A stretch of DNA of 46,336 bases from a virus. This document shows positions 1-8,042 of the stretch, piece after piece. Every line of letters begins with the position of its first letter. The first letter of the stretch is position 1. The notes under the pieces were generated by a model. That model made no database searches. It saw only the letters and a list, made by a program, of their open reading frames with translations, and was not told the DNA's origin. The position numbers and the translations under genes were made by a program. Where the stretch lies: IMG/VR virus record IMGVR_UViG_3300030451_001926, positions 1-46,336 of that record, one strand, 5' to 3'.

Positions 1-30
1 AAGTATGTATGAGTATCTATTGCGAGATTT

Positions 31-96
31 TTATGGATGCGTGCACAAAGTAGGTAGATTGTGAATTATTTTTCACAAGGTTAGGGGATTGTGCAT
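31..96. repeat. Left arm of 66-bp terminal inverted repeat
   Basis: Bases 31-96 are the exact reverse complement of 46271-46336, with no mismatch over 66 bp; the match stops at 97. The arm contains a smaller hairpin at 59-78 (7-bp stem TTGTGAA/TTCACAA, 6-nt loop), a GTGCAC palindrome at 41-46 and two direct GATTGTG copies at 57 and 87. If the window ends are joined, the arms form a stem with the 30 bases 1-30 as loop. Function is unknown: replication origin, packaging or telomere-like site, bidirectional terminator, or an assembly effect. Confidence 0.95.
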
Positions 97-103
97 AATT
101 GAA

Positions 104-138
104 AAGACCGGCGCTGGCTTTAACAGAACACCGGTCTT
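104..138 (+). terminator. Stem-loop, possible terminator or leader hairpin
   Basis: AAGACCGG at 104-111 pairs with CCGGTCTT at 131-138 around a 19-nt loop. No U-tract follows; instead a strong Shine-Dalgarno-like AAAGGAGG stands at 143-150. It may be a terminator remnant, an RNA leader structure or a protein-binding site. Confidence 0.4.
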
Positions 139-442
139 CCACAAAGGAGGAAAAAAACATTCTACAAAATAGAAAGTAATTTATCCAATATATATATTAG
201 CAAACAAAAAAAGTTACACAACTTGAGTTGCAATTATTTTTAAAATCTGTATTGTGCTTGATACAAGTATCTACACACACTGGCTTTCAGAATGGGTGTA
301 GGGTTCAGAACTTTATCAAGTGGACTAGCCAGACCATAATCGTCCGTCATAGGGACATTCCTCGGCATATTTAATTTTTGGTTGGGCGGGGCCGACACAG
401 GGTAAGTTATCCCTAGAAAAACAAACTTCAAAGAGTGTGTGC

Positions 443-448
443 TAATAT
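443..448 (+). promoter_or_regulatory. Possible -10 box of leaderless promoter
   Basis: TAATAT lies 6 nt upstream of the ATG at 455, which has no Shine-Dalgarno sequence. This spacing fits a transcript that begins at or next to the start codon. There is no clear -35. Confidence 0.35.
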
Positions 449-454
449 GTTCAA

Positions 455-646
455 ATGTCCCTAGATTACATTTACAAAGGTATGAGATTCAAAGTAAACG
501 GTAATCAAATTATTTGGTTGGTTGGGGGACAAGTCCAAGATGTTTGGTCGGTAGAAAAATTTAGAGCAGAGGACATCAAAACAATTGTCATAGAGAGAAT
601 GATTAGTATGCATTTTCTTTATGAACAATATCTAGTTCGACTATAA
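455..646 (+). CDS. Hypothetical protein, 63 aa
   Basis: I do not recognise this protein. It starts with MSLDYIYKGMRFKVNGNQI and is mixed beta/alpha in character, with no membrane segment or Cys pair. It has no ribosome site, but a TAATAT box 6 nt upstream suggests leaderless expression. It is the first gene before the HNH/TerL block. A small terminase subunit would be expected somewhere near here, yet 63 aa without a clear HTH is too little to call it one. Confidence 0.45.
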   Translation: MSLDYIYKGMRFKVNGNQIIWLVGGQVQDVWSVEKFRAEDIKTIVIERMISMHFLYEQYLVRL

Positions 647-719
647 TAAAAAATGTGTTTTTAGATTTAAATGTTAATATGGATTTGTCGGCTCCACTAA
701 CCGATATCCTCCCATCACT

Positions 720-741
720 GGCTATTCCTAACGGGATAGCC
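720..741 (+). other. Stem-loop upstream of HNH gene
   Basis: GGCTAT at 720-725 pairs with ATAGCC at 736-741 around a 10-nt loop. It sits about 10 nt before the AGGAG ribosome site (751-755) of the HNH gene, so it could be a terminator remnant, a translation-modulating hairpin or an mRNA 5' structure. Confidence 0.35.
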
Positions 742-769
742 TTATCTAAAAGGAGTCCAAGCACACCTT

Positions 770-1165
770 ATGAATAGAGTTGAATGGGACCCAGAAAATG
801 AAACATACGCAGAGTTTAAAAAACGCCGAAGTGCAAGTTTTGGGATTTCGGGGATGGGGCAAAAAAAACGAGAGGGCACAGGTAAAAAAAATCTTTCAGA
901 GCTTAGGGAGAAAGCTTTACAAAGAGCAAATTACAAATGCGAGTGGCCGGATTGTAATTCCAAGAAATGGCTAGAGATGGCTCATCTACGAGCAAAGGGT
1001 ATGGGTGGACGCGACAGACTAATATCAGATGACCCAATGAATGTTTGTATGCTTTGTAAAGAGCATCACGATATATTTGACGGGAGACAGCGTGTAGGCT
1101 CACATAGAGAATACACTAACTTATTAAAAGGGTTTTTGGTATTAAAATGGCGACATGACAAATAA
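770..1165 (+). CDS. HNH endonuclease beside terminase
   Basis: This 131-aa protein has the HNH zinc-nuclease pattern: C57 and C62, H72 (in EMAHLRAKGMGG), N91 (DPMNVCMLC), C93 and C96, then H99 and H100. The two Cys pairs would hold a structural zinc, and H72, N91 and H100 would form the metal-dependent catalytic site. Its position directly before and overlapping the large terminase gene is common among HK97-like phages, where such nucleases assist genome cleavage at packaging; that role here is inferred. AGGAG at 751-755 lies 14 nt before the chosen ATG, a long spacing, but the reading frame and N-terminal sequence look real from this start. Confidence 0.8.
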   Translation: MNRVEWDPENETYAEFKKRRSASFGISGMGQKKREGTGKKNLSELREKALQRANYKCEWPDCNSKKWLEMAHLRAKGMGGRDRLISDDPMNVCMLCKEHHDIFDGRQRVGSHREYTNLLKGFLVLKWRHDK

Positions 1166-2387
1166 GTATGTTCCTACATTACCGCCATTGCATAAAGGAC
1201 AGCTAGAAGTAGCAAAATCTGATGCGCGATGGAAAATATTATGCGCAGGTAGACGATTTGGTAAAACACGACTAGGTGTTCAAATGTGTATGGAGGTTGC
1301 ACTCAATGGTGGTAGAGCTTGGTGGGTTGCTCCTACATTTTCAATAGCTAGAGTTGGTTGGCGTGATATCGCTGCAAGTGCAAAATCTTTTCCTAGAGAA
1401 ATAGAACCAAATGTATCTTTAGCTAATATGCAGATTGATTTAGCTAACGGAGGTTCTATTGCTGTTAGGTCTGCTGATAATCCTCAAAGACTTCGTGGTG
1501 AAGGTTTGGACTTTCTAGTTATGGACGAGGCTGCATTCGTAAAACCCGAAGTATGGGCAGAAGTTCTAAGACCTACACTTACAGAAAGAAAAGGTTCTGC
1601 TTTATTTATATCTACTCCTATAGGTAGAGACAATTGGTTTTATGATTTATGGGAAACAGCAGAGGATGCAGATAACTGGCAGAGATTTAGATTTGCAACT
1701 ACTGACAATCCTATGATTGACCCCGAAGAAGTTGAGGCAGCTAAAACAGAAGTGGGCTCTATTGTTTTTGCACAAGAGTATTTAGCTGAGTTTGTTGATG
1801 CAGGTCAAGGTATGCTTAAACCCGAATGGTTGCATTATTTTTCTATGGTGCCAGACGCAGCAGGAAATATGAAATGTATTGTTGAGGGTTCAGAATATTA
1901 TTTAGCTAGTTTAGAAAAGTTTGGTATTGTTGATTTAGCTACAACAACCAATAAAGATAGTGACTTTACAGTAATTACTTCTTTTGCAAGAACACCGGAT
2001 AACAGATTACTAGTTATTGATATGACTAGAGCTAAGTTAGAAGGACCAGACATCATTCCTGCAATAAAACGAGCAATTGATAAAAATAAGCTAAAATATG
2101 TAGGTATAGAACGCCAAGGTTTTCAAACCACGATAATCCAGATGGCGCAACGAGCTGGTATTCGTGTAAGAAATCTTAAGACAGATAAAGACAAAGTTAC
2201 ACGCGCACTTCCTTTATCAGCTCGTATGGAAGCAGGTGATTTGTTTTTACTACGAGATACACATTGGCTTCCAGAAGTAGAAAGAGAAATAATGACTTTT
2301 CCTGCTGGAGCTCATGATGATATTATTGACACTCTGTCTTACGGTGTTCAAATGCTACAAGATAAACAAGGCTGGAGCGCGTATTAA
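1155..2387 (+). CDS. terL: Terminase large subunit
   Basis: The 410-aa DNA-packaging motor has an N-terminal ATPase and a C-terminal nuclease. Walker A is CAGRRFGKT at residues 30-38, Walker B is LVMDEAAF (D124, E125), and the coupling motif is LFISTPIG at about 150-157. The RNase H-like nuclease has candidate metal ligands D260 (GIVDLATT), E319 (GIERQG) and D388/D389/D392 (HDDIIDTLSYG). The length is typical of the family. The ATG lies inside the end of the HNH gene and the stop overlaps the portal ATG, so the three are translationally coupled. It would dock on the portal and fill the procapsid. No small subunit is recognisable nearby. Confidence 0.95.
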   Translation: MTNKYVPTLPPLHKGQLEVAKSDARWKILCAGRRFGKTRLGVQMCMEVALNGGRAWWVAPTFSIARVGWRDIAASAKSFPREIEPNVSLANMQIDLANGGSIAVRSADNPQRLRGEGLDFLVMDEAAFVKPEVWAEVLRPTLTERKGSALFISTPIGRDNWFYDLWETAEDADNWQRFRFATTDNPMIDPEEVEAAKTEVGSIVFAQEYLAEFVDAGQGMLKPEWLHYFSMVPDAAGNMKCIVEGSEYYLASLEKFGIVDLATTTNKDSDFTVITSFARTPDNRLLVIDMTRAKLEGPDIIPAIKRAIDKNKLKYVGIERQGFQTTIIQMAQRAGIRVRNLKTDKDKVTRALPLSARMEAGDLFLLRDTHWLPEVEREIMTFPAGAHDDIIDTLSYGVQMLQDKQGWSAY

Positions 2388-4999
2388 TGGCTGAAGAGAA
2401 GTCAAGATTTTCAAAAGCATTAGATTGGTTAAATGCACCAACTGATGCAAGAATTAGAAGAGACGAAGAATTAAAAGGTCTCATAGTTAATCAAACAGAA
2501 TATTCATTTTTAAACCAAGCAGTAATGGGTTACAACACCCAGTCTGGTTATTTCGACCATAATAAATTAGCAGAACTTGGAGATGGTACAGGTAACTCTG
2601 CTGTTATTGCATGTCTTAATGTTTTAGCTACAGCTTTTGCAGAACCATCACTTTTAGTGTCATCAAGAAATTCTGAAGGTGATTATACAAGAGATATGAA
2701 TCACGAAGCAGTAAAACTATTTAGAAGACCTAATCCTTATATGACACAACAGTTACTTGCTAACTATATTGTGACATCTATAAATGCAAATGGTGATGCG
2801 TTTATTTATAAAAACAGAAACGCAAGAGGACAAGTTGTAGAGTTAGTTCCTTTAATGCCTCACTTAGTAGAAGCAAAAGGTAACGAAAACGAATTAATCA
2901 CTCATTACCAATATCAACCTCAAGGTGGTGTTCAAGGTGAAGACAGTGTTAAGATTCCAAAAGCCGATATGATTCATTTGCGTCAGAATGTTGACCCAAA
3001 TAACATGAGGCGAGGTCTTGCTCCACTTAGAGGCGTTCTAAGAGAAATAGCAGGAGACGAAGCCGCTGGACAATATACAGCAGCTTTGTTACATAACATG
3101 GCGGTGCCCGGAGTTATTCTCTCACCAAGAGATGATGCTATGGGTGGCCCAACTAGAGAAGAAGCAGAAGCTATTGCTGATATGTATAAGCAAAAGTTTG
3201 GTGGTAAGAACAGAGGTGCGCCTATGGTCTTGTCCGGTGCTATGAATGTTGAAATAGTATCTTTTTCTCCAGACCAAATGAAGTTAGCCGAATTGAGAAG
3301 AATACCGGAAGAACGAGTATCTGCTGTACTTGGCGTTCCAGCTGTTCTTGCAGGTCTTGGTGCCGGTCTTGATTCAGCAACTTATTCAAATACAAAAGAA
3401 CTAAGAGAGTTCTTTACCGAGTCAAAAATGGTCCCAATGTGGAACATGGTTGCGCAAGAATTGACTCATCAATTGTTACAACCGGAGTTCAATGCTAACG
3501 AAAACCAATATTGTGAATTTGATGTTGGTAGCGTAAGAGCTTTAGCTGATGACAAAGACAATCTCTATAAACGCATGAATACTGCTGTACAAGGGGGTTG
3601 GGTAACAATTGGCGAAGCTAGAAAAGTTGTAGGTCTTGAGGCAGATAACAGACACGATGTTTATCTAAGACCACTCAACATGATACAGGTTACAGAAGAT
3701 GGTAGTCCACTTCTTAACGACCAACCTAACGAAGCTACTCCAAGTGATGATGATGAGAAAAAATTAACAACTATTGACTTACCGCCAGAAGTAGAAAGAG
3801 AAGATATTCCAAAACCTACACCTACTTATCTAAATGAAGAAAAATATATTGCAGAAATGCCTAATGGAGCTTACTGCGTTATAAGTCATGAAGACGGTGA
3901 AGTAATTAAATGTTTTGATACAAGAAAAGAAGCAGAAGAATTTCTTAACAATAAAAAAGACGGCTTGATTGAAGAAATTAAAGTATCTTTAGAAGAAGCA
4001 GAAATAATGTACGAACGAGGTGATGAATTGCATAGTCCTGAAGAAAAACAAAAAACAAACTTTCCTAGAAGTGGTGATGACCAAAAAATAAGTTTATCAA
4101 ACTCACAACACCCACAGTTTCCAAGTTATGCTTATGTTAAAGACTTAAAAGAAAACTGGCCAGAGATTTGGAGACGAGCAGGTACAGGTGGTAATCCTCC
4201 TACATCATTTACTGGTAATGATGCTTTCAATAAATGGACAGCCTACAAAGGCGGAGATAGAAGTGAATCAACTCTTAACTGGGTAAAAAGACGAGAGCGT
4301 TTTATGAATCGTCACAAAAAAAATAACAGACTTAACGGAACAATAGCTGTTATGAAGTGGGGAGGTATAACAGCAGGTGGTGTATCTCAAATGAAATCTG
4401 TTGTAAATGAATACAAAAAAGTAGTTAGAGAACGCAGAAAAAAATCTCTTGATATTGCTGAAGATATTATTATGAAGCAATTGTCTGCAAGAGTTAGAAA
4501 AGCTTTACAGAAAAAAGTAGAAGACCATAACAAAAAAAATCCAAAGCATAGAGCTACTTTAAGAATGCTATCAGCAGTATTTAGAAGAGGTGTTGGTGCT
4601 TACAGAACATCACCGGGTTCAGTAAGAGGTAATGTTACATCAGCTGACCAGTGGGCAATGGCCAGAGTTAACGGGTTTTTAAGAGCTTTGAGAACAGGTA
4701 AGTTTAGAAGAAAACCTTATGACCAAGATTTACTTCCAAGTTCACATCCTCTATCTTCTAAAAGTTCTGGCAACAAAGCAGAATCAGTAAGAGTTGGTCA
4801 AGCTGTAAGCTGGTCTATAAATAAAGACCCAGACCCACCATCAGTTGTGCATGGTATAGTCACTTCAGTCAACAATGCTGACAAAGAAGCAACAATGGTT
4901 GTGTGGGCTAGGTTAGAAAATGGTGAACATCAAAAGACCGATAGGAAAGTAACGATGCCTATTAGTAAGCTCAGAATCATATCAGACTTTAGACAATAA
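2387..4999 (+). CDS. Portal protein with long C-terminal extension
   Basis: Residues 1 to about 445 look like an HK97-type portal, the dodecameric ring at the capsid vertex through which DNA passes: for example VIACLNVLATAFAEPSLLV, IPKADMIHLR and the RRIPEERVSAVLGVPAVLAG segment typical of this family. The protein runs to 870 aa, about twice the usual size. After an acidic Pro-rich linker (about 450-490) come a short GAYCVISHEDGE module, a segment around 590-690 rich in W, R and K (ENWPEIWRRAGTGGN, MKWGGITAGG), a basic stretch, and a final beta-rich module at about 795-870 (VRVGQAVSWSI, WARLENGEHQ) resembling small Tudor/KOW-like folds. It may be a natural fusion to a head morphogenesis or scaffold-like protein; the extension's role is unknown. 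Confidence 0.88.
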   Translation: MAEEKSRFSKALDWLNAPTDARIRRDEELKGLIVNQTEYSFLNQAVMGYNTQSGYFDHNKLAELGDGTGNSAVIACLNVLATAFAEPSLLVSSRNSEGDYTRDMNHEAVKLFRRPNPYMTQQLLANYIVTSINANGDAFIYKNRNARGQVVELVPLMPHLVEAKGNENELITHYQYQPQGGVQGEDSVKIPKADMIHLRQNVDPNNMRRGLAPLRGVLREIAGDEAAGQYTAALLHNMAVPGVILSPRDDAMGGPTREEAEAIADMYKQKFGGKNRGAPMVLSGAMNVEIVSFSPDQMKLAELRRIPEERVSAVLGVPAVLAGLGAGLDSATYSNTKELREFFTESKMVPMWNMVAQELTHQLLQPEFNANENQYCEFDVGSVRALADDKDNLYKRMNTAVQGGWVTIGEARKVVGLEADNRHDVYLRPLNMIQVTEDGSPLLNDQPNEATPSDDDEKKLTTIDLPPEVEREDIPKPTPTYLNEEKYIAEMPNGAYCVISHEDGEVIKCFDTRKEAEEFLNNKKDGLIEEIKVSLEEAEIMYERGDELHSPEEKQKTNFPRSGDDQKISLSNSQHPQFPSYAYVKDLKENWPEIWRRAGTGGNPPTSFTGNDAFNKWTAYKGGDRSESTLNWVKRRERFMNRHKKNNRLNGTIAVMKWGGITAGGVSQMKSVVNEYKKVVRERRKKSLDIAEDIIMKQLSARVRKALQKKVEDHNKKNPKHRATLRMLSAVFRRGVGAYRTSPGSVRGNVTSADQWAMARVNGFLRALRTGKFRRKPYDQDLLPSSHPLSSKSSGNKAESVRVGQAVSWSINKDPDPPSVVHGIVTSVNNADKEATMVVWARLENGEHQKTDRKVTMPISKLRIISDFRQ

Positions 5000-5043
5000 A
5001 AAACTAAATCCCTAAATCATAGTATAAAATAGTTAAAACGCAC

Positions 5044-5073
5044 ATCTTAATAATCTATTGTACAATTTAAGAT
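5044..5073 (+). promoter_or_regulatory. Hairpin with possible -10 box before protease gene
   Basis: ATCTTAA (5044-5050) pairs with TTAAGAT (5067-5073). A TACAAT hexamer at 5061-5066 lies in the loop, 17 nt upstream of the ATG at 5084, and a GAAGGA ribosome site follows at 5075-5080. This 84-bp gap is one of the few in the head region and may hold an internal promoter. Confidence 0.3.
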
Positions 5074-5083
5074 TGAAGGATGT

Positions 5084-6451
5084 ATGAACAACGAATCTAA
5101 AAATATTGATATAGAGTTGAAAGATGACTCTGGTCAAGTAGAAGCAGTTTTCAGTATATTCAATTCCCTTGACAGTGACGGGGATGTTGTTATGCCGGGA
5201 GCTGTCAAATCAGGTTTTAAAAATAACCAAGTCCCGATGGTATGGTCTCACAAATGGGATATGCCAATTGGTAAAGGGACTATAAATCAAGATAAAGACA
5301 AAGCAGTATTTAAGGGTGAGTTCTTTATGGACACTGAGTCTGGTAAAGAAGCTTATAACCTAGTTAAGAATATGGGCGATATGCAACAATGGTCATTTGG
5401 ATATAAAGTAAATGATTCAGAATTTGCAAAAGCTGATGGTCAAGATTCCGACGCTAGATACCTCAAAGACCTTACTGTATATGAAGTTTCCCCAGTTCTT
5501 GTTGGTGCTAATCAAGATACATATACTCTTGCTATTAAATCCAATACAGAACTATTAAAAGAAATCGCTAACGACCCAGAAGAAGGCTCTGAAGACGAGT
5601 GTTGTGGAAGTTGCGAAGGCGAAGAAAAAGCAGCTGTTGCGAAAGATATGTATGATAATCCAGCTGAAGCTATGGAAGCTTCAAAAGATATGAGCTGTGC
5701 TATCGGCGTACATACTCATAAAGATAAAAACGGCAAAAATGTTTTTATGCCTTGCAAAACACACGAAGAGTACGAAAAAGCAATTGGCAAGGGTTATGAC
5801 GATGACGATGATGATGATAAAAAAGGTTACGGAGATGACGAAGATGAAATGAAGTCATGTAAATACCATGACGGAGGGAGATGTATGAAAGAATATGATG
5901 AAGATGGTAAAAAATCATCAGATGAAGTTTTAGAGGATTCACAGGAAGACAGCAAGTCTTTCTCTGAAGAAGTCATAGATGTGCTTGCTGCATTGGATGA
6001 CTTAGTCGCAAGAGCAAAAGCAATAGCTATGTTACGCGACAAAGATGGAAGGAAATTAGGCGTTAAAGCCACCGAAGCACTTCGTGCAGTCGCAGACGAC
6101 TTAAACGATGCTTGGACCGAGATTGATGAGTTCATCGGACATGTCGGAACTGAGGGTGCTTTGGAGTTAGAAGTAGAAGAAGAACTTGTGGAAGATGAAC
6201 CAATCGAAACAGAAGAGGTAGCTGAGGCTTCAACTGATACTATTGATGTTGAAACAGAAGCCGAAGAAGTTACTGAGGAAGAAGCACCAGCAGAGGAACC
6301 TGCTGTTGAAGAACCAGAAGATGAGATTGCTGAAGAAGAAACTCCAGAAGATAACACTGATTCCTCTGACGATATAGATTTTGACGCAGAGTGGGTAAGG
6401 GCACAGGAATTAATTGCTGAGTCCTTAGTCGAAGAAATAGAAGAAGTATAA
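5084..6451 (+). CDS. HK97-type prohead protease with acidic, scaffold-like tail
   Basis: Residues 1-150 are a U35-type prohead protease: catalytic His56 in MVWSHKWDMP, Ser104 in QQWSFGYKV and a probable third residue E134 in VYEVSPVLVGAN. It would mature the capsid by cutting the delta domain of the coat protein. The family is usually about 200 aa; here 455. The added part contains a Cys cluster (DECCGSCEGEE, about 174-184), a module with HTHKDKNGK and MPCKTHEEYE, a poly-Asp run near 240, a helical segment (about 290-345) and a very acidic Glu-rich end. This layout suggests protease and scaffold in one chain; no separate scaffold gene is visible. The ribosome site is GAAGGA at 5075. Confidence 0.85.
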   Translation: MNNESKNIDIELKDDSGQVEAVFSIFNSLDSDGDVVMPGAVKSGFKNNQVPMVWSHKWDMPIGKGTINQDKDKAVFKGEFFMDTESGKEAYNLVKNMGDMQQWSFGYKVNDSEFAKADGQDSDARYLKDLTVYEVSPVLVGANQDTYTLAIKSNTELLKEIANDPEEGSEDECCGSCEGEEKAAVAKDMYDNPAEAMEASKDMSCAIGVHTHKDKNGKNVFMPCKTHEEYEKAIGKGYDDDDDDDKKGYGDDEDEMKSCKYHDGGRCMKEYDEDGKKSSDEVLEDSQEDSKSFSEEVIDVLAALDDLVARAKAIAMLRDKDGRKLGVKATEALRAVADDLNDAWTEIDEFIGHVGTEGALELEVEEELVEDEPIETEEVAEASTDTIDVETEAEEVTEEEAPAEEPAVEEPEDEIAEEETPEDNTDSSDDIDFDAEWVRAQELIAESLVEEIEEV

Positions 6452-6459
6452 GCAATTAT

Positions 6460-6473
6460 AGATTGGAGAATCT
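6460..6473 (+). promoter_or_regulatory. Ribosome site presented in hairpin loop before capsid gene
   Basis: AGATT (6460-6464) and AATCT (6469-6473) flank GGAG (6465-6468), which is the Shine-Dalgarno sequence for the ATG at 6480. The ribosome site would be displayed in the loop of a 5-bp hairpin, possibly keeping it accessible for high expression of the coat protein. Confidence 0.4.
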
Positions 6474-6479
6474 AAGAAA

Positions 6480-7703
6480 ATGAGTAATCAAAAAGAGCTC
6501 ATGGACAAAATTGCTGCTAAAAGAACAGAATTAAAGTCTGTTTTTGAATCCGCTGAAGACGGCAAGTACACCTCTGAACAAAAAGAGGAAATTAAGTCAA
6601 GAAATGACGAACTTGCTGAATTAGTAGAAGACCTTTCTATTGAGAAGAAAAAAGCTCAAAACGAGAAAGCTCTTGAAGAAGATTCAAAGCCAGTTGCAGA
6701 AATGCCACTAGCTTCAGGACAAGCAGAAGTTAAATCTGTTGGGCAGCTCTTTACAGAGTCCGATGCTTACAAAAATTATGTAAGCACAGGTGTTAAGGGT
6801 ATTGACTCAAAGATTGAGACCAAAACAACTTTAACAACTACAGGATATCCACCTGAGACCTTGCGTCAACCGGGTATCTTGGAAACACCTCTTAGAGACC
6901 CAAATGCTGTTATATCATTATTTGATGTAATCAACACAGACCAAAATGCTTTCTCTTACTTAGAAGAGACAACATTTACAAACAACGCAGCAGAAGCTGC
7001 TGAGGGTTCTGCTGTTGGAGAAGCAGCTTTGGCTTTCACTGAGAGAACAGAATCAATCCGTAAAATGGGTGTATTTATCCCAGTTACAGATGAACTATTA
7101 GCAGATGAAGCTGGTATTCAAGGTTACTTGAACAGCAGACTTCAAACAATGATTCGTTTGAGATTAGACAGTCAGCTCCTTTCCGGAGACGGTACTGCAC
7201 CTAATATCGAAGGATTGTTAGATGCTGGTAAATCATCAGTTGGTTCATCTGACTTCAATAGTTACTCCGGTAACTTAGGAAGAGTTGGAGCAATTTACAA
7301 TGCCATTACTGACATTAGAGTAAATGGATTAACAGAGCCAGATGCAATTATTATGCATCCTAACGACTGGAACCAAGTTGTAACATCAGTTACTGATGTA
7401 ACTACATCTGGTTCACAAAACCCATTGTTTGTAGTCGCAGGCGGATTTGGTACAGATGCTGCACCATCCATCTGGGGTCTAAAAGTTATCCCTACCACAG
7501 CTATTTCCAACAACACAGCGCTTGTTGGTAAATTCGGCGGTGGTGAAGCAGCTAATGTTGTTATGAGACAAGGTATCGAACTTGCTGTAACTGACAGCCA
7601 CTCTGATTTCTTTATTAAGAATCAGCTTGCTATCAGAGCTACAATGAGAGTCGGTTTCCCTGTTTACAGGCAAGCAGCTTTCCACAAACTACTAAATATG
7701 TAA
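6480..7703 (+). CDS. Major capsid protein (HK97 fold)
   Basis: This 407-aa protein has the HK97 coat layout. An N-terminal coiled-coil delta domain (about residues 1-85, many K and E) is followed by a junction near VKSVGQLFTESDAYKNYV, and then the folded coat domain with ETTFTNNAAEA, KMGVFIPVTDELLADEAG and an A-domain-like end (NQLAIRATMRVGFPV). The delta domain normally acts as internal scaffold and is removed by the protease encoded just upstream. A strong terminator directly follows the gene, as expected for a highly expressed product. No second copy is present. Confidence 0.93.
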   Translation: MSNQKELMDKIAAKRTELKSVFESAEDGKYTSEQKEEIKSRNDELAELVEDLSIEKKKAQNEKALEEDSKPVAEMPLASGQAEVKSVGQLFTESDAYKNYVSTGVKGIDSKIETKTTLTTTGYPPETLRQPGILETPLRDPNAVISLFDVINTDQNAFSYLEETTFTNNAAEAAEGSAVGEAALAFTERTESIRKMGVFIPVTDELLADEAGIQGYLNSRLQTMIRLRLDSQLLSGDGTAPNIEGLLDAGKSSVGSSDFNSYSGNLGRVGAIYNAITDIRVNGLTEPDAIIMHPNDWNQVVTSVTDVTTSGSQNPLFVVAGGFGTDAAPSIWGLKVIPTTAISNNTALVGKFGGGEAANVVMRQGIELAVTDSHSDFFIKNQLAIRATMRVGFPVYRQAAFHKLLNM

Positions 7704-7729
7704 TATCTAGTAGTTGGATATTTGAAGAG

Positions 7730-7757
7730 AGCCGGTTAAACCGGCTTTCTTCTTTTT
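7730..7757 (+). terminator. Rho-independent terminator after capsid gene
   Basis: AGCCGG (7730-7735) and CCGGCT (7741-7746) form a GC-rich stem, extendable by two base pairs, around a TTAAA loop. A T-rich run TTTCTTCTTTTT follows to 7757. This is the clearest intrinsic terminator in the window and separates the head genes from the connector genes. Confidence 0.85.
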
Positions 7758-7763
7758 ATAGGG

Positions 7764-7769
7764 TAAAAT
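7764..7769 (+). promoter_or_regulatory. Possible -10 box restarting transcription after terminator
   Basis: TAAAAT lies 9 nt before the ATG at 7779, which lacks a Shine-Dalgarno sequence. It follows directly on the terminator, so a promoter here would restart transcription of the connector block. Confidence 0.35.
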
Positions 7770-7778
7770 GATTTCATT

Positions 7779-8030
7779 ATGTCAGAATATACAAAACCAG
7801 AAAAAAGCATTTGGAAATTAGCAGACGGTAAGATTTGGGAAGGCCCTCAGTCAGAGTTGCCTAAATCTAACGCTTCACTAATAGCAAAAGCTGGACACGA
7901 GTATCCAACCGCTTGGCTTAAAGAGCAAGGTTGGGGAAAGAAAGCTCCTGCTAAAAAAGCCCCTGTTGAAAAAGCAGCAGCAAAAAAACCTGCTGAAACC
8001 AAAGCTGTTAAAAAAGCAGAAGATAAATAA
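7779..8030 (+). CDS. Small Lys/Ala-rich head-region protein
   Basis: This 83-aa protein has a folded-looking N-terminal half (SIWKLADGKIWEGPQ, then SLIAKAGHEYPTAWLKEQGW) and a histone-H1-like basic tail of K-A-P repeats (KKAPAKKAPVEKAAAKK and on). The basic tail suggests nucleic-acid or acidic-protein binding, for example a head decoration or DNA-binding virion protein, but I do not recognise the family. It lies directly after the capsid gene terminator and before the connector gene. The start has a TAAAAT box 9 nt upstream and no ribosome site, so leaderless expression is possible. Confidence 0.7.
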   Translation: MSEYTKPEKSIWKLADGKIWEGPQSELPKSNASLIAKAGHEYPTAWLKEQGWGKKAPAKKAPVEKAAAKKPAETKAVKKAEDK

Positions 8031-8042
8031 AAGGAGTCCTAA

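Larger units (their letters stand above)
97..454. other. Non-coding leader region
   Basis: No convincing gene is seen between the left repeat arm and 455. It holds the hairpin at 104-138 and AAAGGAGG at 143-150, which is not followed by any ATG, GTG or TTG at a usable distance; an ATT at 159 opens only six codons. An inverted motif AGGGTAA/TATCCCT lies around 400-415. A 63-codon minus-strand frame at 240-431 has no ribosome site or recognisable product. The stretch could be a regulatory leader. Confidence 0.5.

Noticed and set aside
59-78. CRP-like site TGTGA...TCACA in the inverted repeat
   Set aside because: The spacer is 8 nt instead of 6 and the motif is explained as the small hairpin inside the repeat arm.
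290-330. Possible tRNA T-arm (GGGTTCAGAACTTT)
   Set aside because: The stem needs several G-U pairs and no acceptor or anticodon stem could be fitted on either strand.
395-415. Resemblance to the I-SceI site (TAGGGATAAC on the minus strand)
   Set aside because: Only about half of the 18-bp site matches and no LAGLIDADG nuclease is present; likely chance.
240-431. Minus-strand 63-codon open frame in the leader
   Set aside because: No ribosome site, no recognisable domain and the only minus-strand gene would be isolated; composition looks non-coding.
5827-6357. Minus-strand 176-codon Ser-rich frame opposite the protease tail
   Set aside because: It is the reverse reading of a Glu/Asp-rich coding stretch, which gives long Ser/Phe-rich frames by codon bias.
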